DNA of 64,000 nt from Chryseobacterium echinoideorum (GCF_007474535.1 NZ_VKNW01000004.1:124001-188000); one strand, 5' to 3'. Shown: positions 45,457-55,781, counted from the stretch's first letter. The notes: generated by a model not told the origin, from the letters alone. Numbers and translations are program-made.

Positions 45457-45811
45457 AGTATTTTTTTATTTTAATAAGTTTCACCATTCGTTTTAAAAAA
45501 ACAAAAGCACGATTTGCCTTTCAAACTAATTGGTATACATAATATATGTCTAGGTTTCTGATGGATAAAAGCGAAACTCTTCCTTAAAGTCTCACAAAAT
45601 TCCTTTCTTACTTTTTGCTAACAGATGATGTAAGTATTTTTAATTAAATGGTGATGTGATTCCAAACTATCACTTTTGAAAAAATATTTTTGTAGCAATC
45701 CGAAAAAAAAAAATCTTCGAAACACAAAACCTATTCATCTGAATATTTATAATCTAATCTTTCCATTGTGTCAATTCTATAATCAGAAATTCCTACAAAG
45801 TATTACTAATT
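45457..45811. other. Gap between two HTH genes
   Basis: About 355 bases, AT-rich. I see no promoter box or gene here. Confidence 0.3.
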
Positions 45812-46252
45812 TTACTTTGAACTGTACTTTTCTATCCATTTGTATAAAGTTGTTTTTGGTATTTTATACTCATTAATTACCTGAAGCTTTGTCATCTCTC
45901 CATTTTTTATTCTTTCAAGAATAAAGTCTATCAATTCTTTGGTATATACGTTTTTTCTGAATTGTGGAAGTTGAGATTTTTTTTCATCTGATACATCTTT
46001 GGATTGTGTATTTCCTTGTGGTGCATACAAAATAAGATGTTGTGTATAGATCCTGAAAAAATCATATTCTAAAAGTTTAGACCATCGTAGCAATATTTCG
46101 GTATCCAAACTTTTTGATTCATACATTTCCTCAATGTCTTTCTCAGAACACTTAAAAAAATTACAGATACGAGATGTTTCTATATTATTTTCTATAACCC
46201 CTTGACGGATTATAACTCCGAGATGAATTTCTTTAATATCTATTTTCATCAT
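45812..46252 (-). CDS. Transposase-like HTH protein with N-terminal partner domain
   Basis: A 146-residue protein. The front half (IRQGVIENNIETSRICNFFK and CSEKDIEEMYESKSLDTEIL then LRWSKLLEYDFFRIYTQHLI) looks like a repressor-type or Xre-like helical domain, and the C-terminal half a transposase-like HTH (LIDFILERIKNGEMTKLQVI then NEYKIPKTTLYKWIEKY). The two linked genes (this and 45130) form a pair that seems typical of the genus. Role unknown. Confidence 0.55.
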   Translation of the reverse strand: MMKIDIKEIHLGVIIRQGVIENNIETSRICNFFKCSEKDIEEMYESKSLDTEILLRWSKLLEYDFFRIYTQHLILYAPQGNTQSKDVSDEKKSQLPQFRKNVYTKELIDFILERIKNGEMTKLQVINEYKIPKTTLYKWIEKYSSK

Positions 46253-46317
46253 AATCTTGTGTGTATTGGAGTGATTGTTTCAACTCAAAAATCTGCTCGT
46301 TACTAAGTCCTATTATC

Positions 46318-46692
46318 TTACAATACAGTTTTTTTGATTTTCTGCTCTTTTGATTTTACAACGAGCACCAGTAATGTGGTGAATACTATTTTATCTATAC
46401 TAAAACCTATCAACTTATAATTGGGAAATTCTATAGGAATGATAGTTCTGTTCAATTTCCAGAAATAAGACTGTTTTATGGATATAAACTGCATAGTATT
46501 TTCGTATTCAAATGTCTTCATCTCTAGAGATGCATAAAAAACTAAGATAAATCCTATAAAACATATCAGTGAAAAAGGGAGATAGAAAGTTGTAGGTTTT
46601 AGCAGGAATAGAACAGCTCCCGAGAAGGCTAAAAACACCTGAAGCAACATCAATATTACAGAATAAAAATAAACTGTTTGGTTGTTATTCAT
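46318..46692 (-). CDS. Small membrane protein
   Basis: A 124-residue protein with two hydrophobic helices near the N-terminus (VYFYSVILMLLQVFLAFSGA and FYLPFSLICFIGFILVFYAS) and a soluble C-terminal part. Unknown family. It lies 65 bases from the HTH gene on the same strand. Confidence 0.55.
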   Translation of the reverse strand: MNNNQTVYFYSVILMLLQVFLAFSGAVLFLLKPTTFYLPFSLICFIGFILVFYASLEMKTFEYENTMQFISIKQSYFWKLNRTIIPIEFPNYKLIGFSIDKIVFTTLLVLVVKSKEQKIKKTVL

Positions 46693-46947
46693 TTTTTTAC
46701 ATCGTTTGTTTCATTTGTTATACTGTTTTACCAATTGAATTTGGTAGTCAATTTATTTTCTCGCTTTTGATGGGGTTTTATCCCATTATCAAGACTATAT
46801 TGGTTTCTCGTCGTGGAATATACGTTTCTCCATTTTATCAAAATTTAAGATTTTACGTTTATAATTCCTATATATTCTACAAGCATAACATCAATTATTA
46901 TTTTTTTTTGTTCAGGTTCTAAATCAGATATTTTTATTATTTGGTTT

Positions 46948-47250
46948 TTAATTTTTTTTTCTATTAAATATCTTTGCAACTTTATACTCAGGATTTTCGT
47001 TTTTGAAATAGAATATATTTCTTATACCAAACCCAAGAAAAAATTCGGTAATAACGATATCTGAGACAATACCATCTTCCAGAAAAAAGGTAATTTCATC
47101 TTTGAATACTAACTTATAGAATTTATCATAATGTAAAGTTTTATTATCATATTTTGCAATTGGAACTCCCAATTCTGCAACAATTTGCAGATATGTCTTT
47201 TCCAAATATTTGTCCATATAGTCCTGTAGCTTTTGTGTTTTCTTATCCAT
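46948..47250 (-). CDS. Small hypothetical protein
   Basis: A 100-residue protein of unknown family, with a helical front (KKTQKLQDYMDKYLEKTYLQ) and a beta-rich rear (ITFFLEDGIVSDIVITEFF). Its arrangement is like that of the 87-residue protein at 42914. No signal peptide. Confidence 0.45.
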   Translation of the reverse strand: MDKKTQKLQDYMDKYLEKTYLQIVAELGVPIAKYDNKTLHYDKFYKLVFKDEITFFLEDGIVSDIVITEFFLGFGIRNIFYFKNENPEYKVAKIFNRKKN

Positions 47251-47542
47251 TTGTGTAATATGAAATTCCTTTTACTAATAAAAGAAAGCGATGAAAAAAT
47301 CTCCAACCAGAGTAAACTGAAAAAAAAACTTATGATGAAATAATAAAAAATTTGAATGCCCACAATCGGTAATAATTTAGTCTTAGCAGAATTTTTGTCA
47401 TTCCGAAAGAATCTCAAAAACTCTAAAATAAAATCATATAGATTCCAACGGATGACAAAAGAATGCTTATTTTGAATATTGTGACTGAAAACTGACTTTT
47501 AATTAAAAAATTCACCTGGTTGAAGAAATAACTAACTCAATA

Positions 47543-48175
47543 TCAAGGCTTCCAAAAGCTCCAGACCGTTCCGTTATACACTGCTAACTGTCTTTTGGCA
47601 GTATCATACACCATCATTCCCGGCGCAGGATCCTGAATAGTGAGATGTGGGCTTACCACCTTTGGCAAAACCATTGCTTTATCGGCATCTGTGAGTACCA
47701 GAATGCCATTAGTAGTATCTGTAACTCCGTTAGTTCCTATCGCCGCTTTTGCATTTTCCAACTCTTTCTTGTTATCTTGTATTGAAGAATCTATACTATT
47801 GAATTGAGTAAAAGTAACATCCTGATTAGATGAATTTTTTACTACTAAAGGAAAGGTAGGACTTCCTGTAAGATCAAACCACACCCCTGCCTTTCTATAT
47901 TTTACTTTTTTATCAGAGAGATCAAAGATAATAGTACCATCGGAAATTGTTCCCTGCATACCTCTGTAACCCGCACCTGAGGTAGAATTATAAGTTACAG
48001 GATTGTCTGCCACTGTAGATACCCATGGTATTATGATGCCTTTTGCATTGTCTGGAGAATCATAGAACTCGAGTGAAACAGCTGAACCTGCTGTGGTAGA
48101 ACTTTTGCCTATTGCCACCTGCGAAAATGCAGTCATAGCAAATAATACTGATAGTATTGTTGTAAACTTTTTCAT
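47543..48175 (-). CDS. Exported protein sharing a C-terminal domain with the 1279-residue protein
   Basis: A 210-residue exported protein (signal MKKFTTILSVLFAMTAFSQV). Its mature part includes DNAKGIIIPWVSTVADNP and GTIIFDLSDKKVKYRKAGVW, and it ends with PGMMVYDTAKRQLAVYNGTV. The GMMVYD..A..L..Y ending recurs at the end of the larger protein upstream (GMMVYDEEADCLKIYTIK), so the two probably share a C-terminal domain. It is the last gene of the - strand surface run. Confidence 0.7.
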   Translation of the reverse strand: MKKFTTILSVLFAMTAFSQVAIGKSSTTAGSAVSLEFYDSPDNAKGIIIPWVSTVADNPVTYNSTSGAGYRGMQGTISDGTIIFDLSDKKVKYRKAGVWFDLTGSPTFPLVVKNSSNQDVTFTQFNSIDSSIQDNKKELENAKAAIGTNGVTDTTNGILVLTDADKAMVLPKVVSPHLTIQDPAPGMMVYDTAKRQLAVYNGTVWSFWKP

Positions 48176-48253
48176 AGTTTTTATTTTTTGTTATTGTAAA
48201 GATTTGGAGGTGACCTTATATTTTAGCTCACCCCCGCTATCTTCTATTTAATG

Positions 48254-51200
48254 TTAATCAGGACACGCCTGTGTATTGAAACAATGCCAAGCTGCTGTAG
48301 TATCACCGTCTTTGATGGTATATATTTTCAGGCAATCTGCTTCTTCGTCATATACCATCATCCCTTCTATTGGGTTTGTAATTGAAGATAGATTTGCTGT
48401 TAATGCCACTCTATTGATTACAAATCCTTTTTCTTTGGATTCCAGAACTGTCCAAGCGCCGTTTCTTACCATTGGCCAGTTATCACTATCAGACGACCCG
48501 GCTCTGCTTAGTGCGGTAATCCCATGCTTAGTTTCCAACACTGTACCGCCGGTTGCTCCCGGTTTGTAGCAAGCGCCATTAATACAGGTAATAGGTGTTG
48601 TGGTACCACCACCAGGAAGCGTGGTAGTAGTTGATGGTACTGTACGTATATATGCAGAATACACCCTCAATGTTTGGTCTCCTAATGAGGCAAGACTTCC
48701 GATAGAGATTTTCACTTCGTCAAACGGTTTTGTTGTTTGGAAACCTGGTGTATAGATGTTTGCAGGAGTACCAAACCATTGCCCAAAGAAAGAAAAATCT
48801 GCCAGTGCACTACCGTTTTTAAACTCTTGTTCTTGTCCATCTAGATATGTAGTTATCTTAACATTTGTTAAAAATCCACCGGAAAAAGGAAAGTTCGCTT
48901 TATCTACCGTAAATCCTGCAAATGTGCCTGCCGGTAAAGTTACTTTGGGAATAGCTACAGAGATAGACCCAATTGCGGCTCCTGATGCAGGCAAATGTAT
49001 CGTTGCAAAATCTGATGGGTCTGAGCTTACCGCATTCCATACATTATCAATACCATATCCTGCAGATGCCAAACCTTCATATCCTGTATTGGCATATTCT
49101 ATTACCGCAGGGATTCGCGGAGAAGTTATTACATTAGGACCATCTGTAAGTACATAAGTACCATCACATTGTAAAACTAACGGACATGTAGTAGAAGAAG
49201 TAGGGCTGAAATCTCTTGCTACTACATTGTGGATTCTAATCTCACCAGCAGAAGCACCCGCAGCACGGGTTATCACATAACGCACCTCATCAAATGGTAC
49301 GTGAGCCACTGTTCCTATTACCAAACGTTGGAAGCCTCCTACAACTGCAGCTGTACTTAATCCGCCGGCAAGCTGGGTACCTGTACTGGTCTGTACCAGA
49401 CCACCGTCTTTGTATAATTCTATTTTATTACTTTCAAAAGCACTTGCCTGCGCTATATCTAATGTGCTAATATCGAAACCGATATAAGTATCTTTAGGAA
49501 AATCGCCAAAGCCATTAGCCACACTGAAACCTAATCCTGAACCTACACTAGCACCAAGCTGCATTGCTGCATAACTGTTTGGGTCATTATCTATGGCATT
49601 CTGAGAAAGGCTGATAGAGCTATTGCCATCTATAAAAGCAGTAACCCCAGTTCTTTCTCCATTTACATATAATGGATATTTAGGAACGCTTATGTTTTCT
49701 ATCTCATCACACTTAATAACAGGCGTTGCACAGAATCTTTCAATAACTGCCGAATAGATTTCCAAAACACCTGCACTGGTACTTGCAGCTTTATTTACCG
49801 TAAGCTTAACACCTGTAAATGGAGCATCAGAAGCAAAACCTAATATCTGACGATTAGCAGTCCCATTAAGAATAGATGTATGTAAACCGAAGAAACTTGA
49901 ATTCATCACAGCTGAGTCTGCAACTGTTCCGTCTGCATTTAAAGTTGAAATAGTTATAGTACTACCTGCCAATTCTGCTGCAACAAGTGTAGGAAAAGCT
50001 ACGTCAAAACCGGCAAAAGTACCAGCAGGATACAACTCATAAGTAGCATCTCCCGGGACACCAATTGCTTTACTACCATCTTGTACCGCTACCGAAGCAT
50101 TGGTTATGCCACCTATGGCAGTATACAATTTAGCTGGCTGATTGGTATTTGCTACAAGATTGTCCAAATCCTCAAAATAAGTATTCCCTGTCGCTACACC
50201 TTCTACGCCTGTGTTTGCAGCATCTATAAATACAGGATAAACTGGTCTTTTAAGATTTGTAACAGTATTACAAGCCTGAGCAGGTACTACACAAAACGTT
50301 TCTATTACAGCACGGTAAACTTTTGTACTGGAGCCAGCAGACGCACCCGCTATCAGTTCTACAGTAATTCTTACCTCGTCAAAAGCGGGGCTTTTAAAGC
50401 CTATAATATATTTTCCATTATTGGGCGTGAAGAGATTAGCTGCTAATACATTTGTGGTGCTATATCTATCTACTTCTATTCCATTTTTATAAGTACTGAT
50501 GATGAAATTCTTACCAGCACTTGCTGTTGCAAAACTGTCGTCCTGAATTTCGAAACCGGCAAAAGTACCATCCGGGTAACCACGGTTAGTAGTATTATCC
50601 GGGTCACCAGGATTCAATTTTTGTCGCGAAATAACCGAGATACCATAGTTAGAAAATAGCGATGCACCTGTGGCAGCACCTATTTCTGCATAACTATTCA
50701 AATTTGTGTCTATCACATTTTGTACGTTGGTAATACCCGGGTTTCCAAGAGAAGCAGTAAGTATACTGGTACCAAGGGCTCTTGTATAGACTGGGTGGTT
50801 TTGTACACCATTTGGGCTAATCTCTCCGGCAATAAGACTTACTGGTGCACCACACGTAATGACAGCATCACAAAAACGCTGAACGATAGGGTAATAAATC
50901 TCTAGTGCGCCAACAGCTGCTGTTACATTCATCTGAATTTCAAATTCTATGGCATCAAACGGAAGGTCAGAAACTGCACCTACTGTCAGAAGACCGCCAC
51001 TGGCAGAGGCACTTAGAAATTCTTCATTCACTACATCTGAACCTTGCTGAACACCATCTAAATAGAACCTGAGCCTTTTTGTCACATTTACTCCTCCGGA
51101 TACGGCGTTCAGCTGGTAAACACCGCCACCAAAAGTACCGGCTGGGTAAATTACACCCTCATCTTTTAAGGTACCCCTATAAGTTGCCAAGCCAAGACTG

Positions 51201-52093
51201 ATAAAAGGAATCGTACCGTGGCTTACAGGGTCTTCGTCTTCCAGATTAGGTACCAAAGTAGGCCAAGAAGCTGCAGGAATTAGAACAATGAACGGTGGTA
51301 CCGGTATTGCGACTGCTGCATATCCTCCTGCTGTTACTCCCCTACCTGTAAGCGGTATCTGAGCGTTGCAGGTGGAAACTTTGTCGCCGACGGTATCATA
51401 ACCGCCACCGGTACGGGTGTAGCGCTGCAGGTAAATCTGTTGTATATTTTGGAGCAGTGTACCACCACCAAAACCTGAGCCTGTTGAAGAAAGAATAATC
51501 TCCACCCTGTCAAATGGTTGTTGGACAAAAAAACCTACATCTGTAGTTCCTGTCAGCGCCCACCCAAAAGCAGGGCTGGTTTCTACAGGATTGGCTCCCA
51601 AATACGTCTTTATAATAATATTACCTAAGCTAGCAGCGGTAGCACCGGTGGTGCTTCTGCTTACCTTTACTCCCACACGATACCCTGTAAATGGTGTGGT
51701 ATTGTAGGTATTGCCATCACTTACACTAACTGGACTAGTGGTATATAGTGTACCAAGTGTTGTGGGAACAGCCACTGTGTTTGTGGCAAAATCTGTAAGA
51801 CCACTGTTGATTATATTACCTAGGTTAGTCCAGGTTCCGTTTCCTGTTCCAGTTACGGTGGGCGTTACCGTACCAAAATGAACGGCACTACCACCGATAC
51901 CATTACCACCGCCCGTTATCCATGGGATTTTAAAAACTTCGGCTGGAAATAGTGAGTTATCAGCGTAGCCATTGGTGGGGGCTACTGCCGCATCCTGGGA
52001 GAAAGCAGTAATGCTTCCTGCCAAAGCCAAAAGCAGGGCGGCTTTTCTGAGAAAGGTACTTCCTTTCTGCTTTAAATCGTTTAGATTCTTCAT
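48254..52093 (-). CDS. Large exported repeat protein (about six repeats)
   Basis: A 1279-residue protein. The signal peptide is FLRKAALLLALAGSITAFSQ, then about six tandem units of roughly 180-200 residues. Each unit includes a YA/NS segment after a helical NVID-type start, GTFAGF (for example YPDGTFAGFEIQD, LPAGTFAGFTVDK), a YKNGxEVD-type stretch, FDEVRI and a closing IYxAVIxxFC cysteine. The pattern recalls beta-sandwich adhesin or lectin-like repeats, but no family is certain. The C-terminus (about 1165 on) carries a GMMVYD domain. It is in a run of exported-protein genes, so surface display is likely. Confidence 0.7.
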   Translation of the reverse strand: MKNLNDLKQKGSTFLRKAALLLALAGSITAFSQDAAVAPTNGYADNSLFPAEVFKIPWITGGGNGIGGSAVHFGTVTPTVTGTGNGTWTNLGNIINSGLTDFATNTVAVPTTLGTLYTTSPVSVSDGNTYNTTPFTGYRVGVKVSRSTTGATAASLGNIIIKTYLGANPVETSPAFGWALTGTTDVGFFVQQPFDRVEIILSSTGSGFGGGTLLQNIQQIYLQRYTRTGGGYDTVGDKVSTCNAQIPLTGRGVTAGGYAAVAIPVPPFIVLIPAASWPTLVPNLEDEDPVSHGTIPFISLGLATYRGTLKDEGVIYPAGTFGGGVYQLNAVSGGVNVTKRLRFYLDGVQQGSDVVNEEFLSASASGGLLTVGAVSDLPFDAIEFEIQMNVTAAVGALEIYYPIVQRFCDAVITCGAPVSLIAGEISPNGVQNHPVYTRALGTSILTASLGNPGITNVQNVIDTNLNSYAEIGAATGASLFSNYGISVISRQKLNPGDPDNTTNRGYPDGTFAGFEIQDDSFATASAGKNFIISTYKNGIEVDRYSTTNVLAANLFTPNNGKYIIGFKSPAFDEVRITVELIAGASAGSSTKVYRAVIETFCVVPAQACNTVTNLKRPVYPVFIDAANTGVEGVATGNTYFEDLDNLVANTNQPAKLYTAIGGITNASVAVQDGSKAIGVPGDATYELYPAGTFAGFDVAFPTLVAAELAGSTITISTLNADGTVADSAVMNSSFFGLHTSILNGTANRQILGFASDAPFTGVKLTVNKAASTSAGVLEIYSAVIERFCATPVIKCDEIENISVPKYPLYVNGERTGVTAFIDGNSSISLSQNAIDNDPNSYAAMQLGASVGSGLGFSVANGFGDFPKDTYIGFDISTLDIAQASAFESNKIELYKDGGLVQTSTGTQLAGGLSTAAVVGGFQRLVIGTVAHVPFDEVRYVITRAAGASAGEIRIHNVVARDFSPTSSTTCPLVLQCDGTYVLTDGPNVITSPRIPAVIEYANTGYEGLASAGYGIDNVWNAVSSDPSDFATIHLPASGAAIGSISVAIPKVTLPAGTFAGFTVDKANFPFSGGFLTNVKITTYLDGQEQEFKNGSALADFSFFGQWFGTPANIYTPGFQTTKPFDEVKISIGSLASLGDQTLRVYSAYIRTVPSTTTTLPGGGTTTPITCINGACYKPGATGGTVLETKHGITALSRAGSSDSDNWPMVRNGAWTVLESKEKGFVINRVALTANLSSITNPIEGMMVYDEEADCLKIYTIKDGDTTAAWHCFNTQACPD

Positions 52094-52440
52094 AAATATT
52101 TCATTTTGAGATTATTTGTTTTTTTAATAAATTATAAATCTCTCGATAGGCTATTGTTACATTCCATACACAGGTTACGCCTAAGCCTATTGAGTAAGCT
52201 ATTGGTTATAAATCAAAGCACCGATTATTTCAAGTACTTAATATTTTGAACCCTTTGAGTTCAAAAGTCCATTTTTGAGGTTTGAAACCTTATTTTTGCC
52301 TTCCTTAACTTCAAGTTTGGAGTTATACAGCACAAAATTTGACGCTGAAAAAAGTCATTTTTTAGATAAAGAACTTTTTTGGCGCTTTGAACCCCAAATT
52401 TGGGACTGTGCACTTCAGGACATCAAATGAGAATTATCAG
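52094..52440. other. Gap between two surface-locus genes, with inverted repeats
   Basis: TTTGAAC at 52245-52251 and GTTCAAA at 52259-52265 form a perfect 7-bp inverted repeat, and other TTTGAA/TTCAA pieces occur through 52260-52400. These might be operators or an attenuator for the 1279-residue gene, which starts at 52093 on the - strand. Confidence 0.35.
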
Positions 52441-52919
52441 CTATTCGGTAGGTTTAGAAGGTGTCGTGTTGCCGCTGCCACTGCCTGTACGGTTGAAGAA
52501 TTGTTTGATCTCCTCTACTTTGGTATGGAAACCGGTGCTGCCGGAATCATTGCGATATACAGAATATTGGTAATCTATCAAAGAAGCCTGATAGTTGTCC
52601 CAATCATGCAGGATTTTTGCATTCCCCAGTCCTCTGCTTAGTTCTGTCAAAGTATTTGTAAGTGATTGCAAAAGCCACGGCGGATGTCACAATCTTTTCC
52701 GAACTCTTCCCAATCTACTTCTGGGCTGGAAAGCTGAGGATCACTATCTCTATAATCCTTCATTTTGTTTACTATCTGTTTGTTTTGCTCGTTGATACTT
52801 ACAACTGTTAGCGTTGCTACCTTTCCCGACAATGCTGTTTGCAAATCTTGTAATGCTGTACTTATTGCCGCTTTTTCTGCTTCGGAAAAATGACGGCTTT
52901 CAAAATTTAAAAAAGGCAT
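52441..52919 (-). pseudogene. Frameshifted gene of a conserved Bacteroidota family
   Basis: Two frames together encode one protein of about 155 residues. The first (MPFLNFESRHFSEAEKAAIS to VDWEEFGKDCDIRRG) changes frame near 52665, and the second continues LLQSLTNTLTELSRGLGNAK and HDWDNYQASLIDYQYSVY to the stop at 52441 (KQFFNRTGSGSGNT). One missing base restores it. The family, with FxxxEKAAIxxAL, is common in Bacteroidota surface clusters and has no assigned function. A sequencing error cannot be excluded. Confidence 0.65.
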
Positions 52920-53035
52920 AGATTAATTATTTTAATGGTTATTGAATTGAGAACCAGTTCGGTTTCTTTACTATGCTCTAAAAGGCAAAAGTGATGGATG
53001 ACAACATTTTTGCTATCATCCATCATCTTATATCC

Positions 53036-53953
53036 TTATTGCTCTACAATGGTAAGGGCATTGTAAACCCCACTATCTGCAGTATTGAACTGGCTAAGAT
53101 AGGTGTCGGAAAATTCTGTTGAAATCCAAGAAAAAGGTCTTAACTTATCCCCTTGGTTTAAATAAACACTTACCGTACATGCAGACCCTACCGGTAATTT
53201 ATTACCCGTAGCATTTCCGGAATCTGAAGCATACCCATTATTCGTCTTTACCCTTTGAGTAATAACATTGGCTGAATTCCTTACTTCCCAAATAGCTTCT
53301 GTTTGGTTGGTAGTGCTACTTACTGATTGTACAAATTGGTTTAAGAGTGCATAGGTAAACGTGGCAAAATATACCCCTGCTCTTGGCGCTACAAACTCAC
53401 CCGTAGTAGGATTGAAATTGGCTGTTGGTACGCCAGAATCAGAATCTAATTTCTCTGTCCAGTTCGTTAAATAAGACGAACGACGTTGCATTAAACCTGC
53501 TTTCGGACCTGAATCTGCTCCTTCAAACACTTCAGTATTCTGTGTTGTTTTATTGGCCATTACCACTATACGAGGTTTGCCATATGGGAAAAAACTTATC
53601 CATTTGGTACCGTCAGAATATTCCAGATAGCCCTTTACCCCAATTGCGGGGCTATTAACATATCGCAATGCGCCTTTACCGGCAGCTGCCGCTGTTTGGG
53701 TGGTATTTCCTATGGCTACAGAACCGTTTGTACCGCCGCTTCGCAAATCCATTGCTACCTTTGGGCTTGCAACCAACACCCCTACTTTGCCTGTATTGTC
53801 TACAATTACATTACCTGCCGTAGTAACAATTTCGGTAGCATTTGTAGAGTTTTTTGTGCCTACTCCCATTTGGGCATTTGCCTGTGTTATAAACAATACC
53901 ACTGGTAAACAAGTAGACGCCAAGCTTTTTATTTTATGTTGTAATATTCTCAT
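53036..53953 (-). CDS. Exported C1q-like domain protein 1
   Basis: A 305-residue exported protein (signal ending in TQANA). After the conserved N-terminal part (GNVIVDNTGKVGVLVASPKV then AMDLRSGG, SDGTKWISFF) comes a C-terminal C1q/TNF-like domain (about 145-305) with FNPTTGEFVAPRAGVYFATF, the usual C1q block. Such domains form trimers and often bind ligands. It is one of three paralogues in tandem with 53964 and 54837. Confidence 0.75.
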   Translation of the reverse strand: MRILQHKIKSLASTCLPVVLFITQANAQMGVGTKNSTNATEIVTTAGNVIVDNTGKVGVLVASPKVAMDLRSGGTNGSVAIGNTTQTAAAAGKGALRYVNSPAIGVKGYLEYSDGTKWISFFPYGKPRIVVMANKTTQNTEVFEGADSGPKAGLMQRRSSYLTNWTEKLDSDSGVPTANFNPTTGEFVAPRAGVYFATFTYALLNQFVQSVSSTTNQTEAIWEVRNSANVITQRVKTNNGYASDSGNATGNKLPVGSACTVSVYLNQGDKLRPFSWISTEFSDTYLSQFNTADSGVYNALTIVEQ

Positions 53954-53963
53954 TGTTATACTT

Positions 53964-54827
53964 TTATAATTCGCTAATGCTAATATTGTTTAAAGTTCCG
54001 TCATTAAGGGTGTTTCTACTACTCCCCAAGGTATGTCTCACTTTAAACCTTATCGTTTCACCTGCTACAAGGTTAAAAATAGCATTACAGTTACCACTTA
54101 CAAAATTGCTTCTTATAGTAGCCTGAAATGCCGGAAAAGAATTTATTGTTTTATACACCGGAATATTATTGGTAGTTCCCGTGCTTTCAATTATCGTTTC
54201 AATAAAGGTATTTCTATTAATAGGTCCAGTATCTAAAGTAATATTGAAAGCCACCAGGTAAAACCCAGTACGAGGTGCTTTAAATGTACCCGTAGCTAAA
54301 TCAAAATCGTTACCTGTATCAACATCTTCATTCGTCCAACTCGTTATGTATGTTTCTGAATCGTTAGCAATGGCTAGAGCAGAATTTTTATTAGCATTTA
54401 CGAGAGCTTTGATTGGCGGCGCAGTTGACAAAGCCACCCATTTTTCGCCATCAGAATATTCTAAATAACCAACTTCTACAGCAGGAGTATTAGGGTCATC
54501 TCCTACAAAATATCGTATAGCACCAGCACCGGCTACACTAGCAGTTTGTGTATTTGTGCCTACGCCAATAATCCCCTTTTGATCTGCAGAGCGGAGATCT
54601 ACCTTGGTAACAGGAGCCAAAACTCCCACTCCCAGATTACCTGCCGCTGTTACCACCACATCATTTGCTGCCTGACCAGTAGTAACAGTAGCCGCATTAT
54701 CATCTGCCGCATCTATATGCAAAGGAGTAGACGGGTTTTGGGTAAGCACCCCTGTTTGTGCCGCTATAGTACCTGTAGAAAAAATAAGAGTACAAGCCAG
54801 CAACTGATATATCATTTTCTTTTTCAT
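53964..54827 (-). CDS. Exported C1q-like domain protein 2
   Basis: A 287-residue paralogue with signal peptide MIYQLLACTLIFSTGTIAAQ. Shared blocks are NPSTPLHIDAADDN, GNLGVGVLAPVTKVDLRSAD, YLEYSDGEKWVAL, and FDLATGTFKAPRTGFYLVAF, the C1q signature. It starts and ends 10 bases from its neighbours, so the genes form an operon. Confidence 0.75.
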   Translation of the reverse strand: MKKKMIYQLLACTLIFSTGTIAAQTGVLTQNPSTPLHIDAADDNAATVTTGQAANDVVVTAAGNLGVGVLAPVTKVDLRSADQKGIIGVGTNTQTASVAGAGAIRYFVGDDPNTPAVEVGYLEYSDGEKWVALSTAPPIKALVNANKNSALAIANDSETYITSWTNEDVDTGNDFDLATGTFKAPRTGFYLVAFNITLDTGPINRNTFIETIIESTGTTNNIPVYKTINSFPAFQATIRSNFVSGNCNAIFNLVAGETIRFKVRHTLGSSRNTLNDGTLNNISISEL

Positions 54828-54836
54828 AATCTACTT

Positions 54837-55763
54837 TTAATGTTCTATAATGGTTAAATTATTAAATCCGTCATCCGGGTTTGCAGGATCGGAAGAATTA
54901 GTGGTTACCCTCAAATTAATATTGCCTCCTGTTAAATTATGTAATAATCTAGGCACTACAGTATCTCCTTGAGCCAAGGTTAATGTAACAGTGCTTGATC
55001 CTCCTGCCTGTGTCTGTTTACTTGCATTAGCATCATCCGGAGTACCGGTCATCGACTGAGCGAATGTTTTATACACCCTTGCCAAAATGGCAGGCGTTCC
55101 AGAAGTTTTATAAAATTGCGATTCTACTCGAGTAGCATCAGCAATCACAGTATTCACAAGGTTAAAAGTTAATAGAAAAGTGTACGTTCCTGCTCGTGGT
55201 GCCATAAAAACACCTGTTGCAGGAGTAAAACTATTACTCAAATCGTATATCTCATTCCAACCGTCAATAACAGTAGCTGATGTTCCTATTGCTTTAGTCG
55301 AAATTTTACGAGCTACCACTACAGCTTTTTGTGGGGCAACGTATAATTTGTTCCAAACGGAACCGTCTGACACCTCAATTTTTGCACCAACCGGTACATT
55401 AACTTCATCATAACGTACAGCACCAGCGGCTGCGGCTGCGGCTGTCATTGTGGTAGTACCAATACCCAAAGCATTATCTGTATTTACTGTAGATCTCATA
55501 TCGAGAGGTATTGTAGGAGCTGAAACACCCACACCAATAAAGCCTGTCGTTTTATCTACAATCACATCATTGGCTGCCTGCGTTGCAGTAGGTGCTGTGG
55601 GTGCAGTAGCATCATTATCCTTGGCTCCATCTACGTGCAGCGCTCCCTGTGGGTTTCTGGTGCCAACCCCGGTTTGCCCTGTCTGAGCAGAGACCAAACC
55701 GACTGAGCAACACCATATTGACATTGCCAATATTGTGTTGATTCCTTTATACTTATTTTTCAT
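54837..55763 (-). CDS. Exported C1q-like domain protein 3
   Basis: A 308-residue paralogue (signal MKNKYKGINTILAMSIWCCS). It has PQGALHVDGAKDNDATAPTA then GFIGVGVSAPTIPLDMRSTV, SDGSVWNKLYV and FTPATGVFMAPRAGTYTFLL, the same C1q-like block. The N-terminal Ala/Thr/Pro-rich linker is longer than in the other two. Confidence 0.75.
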   Translation of the reverse strand: MKNKYKGINTILAMSIWCCSVGLVSAQTGQTGVGTRNPQGALHVDGAKDNDATAPTAPTATQAANDVIVDKTTGFIGVGVSAPTIPLDMRSTVNTDNALGIGTTTMTAAAAAAGAVRYDEVNVPVGAKIEVSDGSVWNKLYVAPQKAVVVARKISTKAIGTSATVIDGWNEIYDLSNSFTPATGVFMAPRAGTYTFLLTFNLVNTVIADATRVESQFYKTSGTPAILARVYKTFAQSMTGTPDDANASKQTQAGGSSTVTLTLAQGDTVVPRLLHNLTGGNINLRVTTNSSDPANPDDGFNNLTIIEH

Positions 55764-55781
55764 TTTTTAAAGGAATTTGAA

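Noticed and set aside
48254..52093. T9SS C-terminal domain on the large repeat protein
   Set aside because: The C-terminus ends in GMMVYD..CLKIY..HCFNTQ, unlike the PNPxxxxxxI type A sorting domain seen in the 61154 protein.
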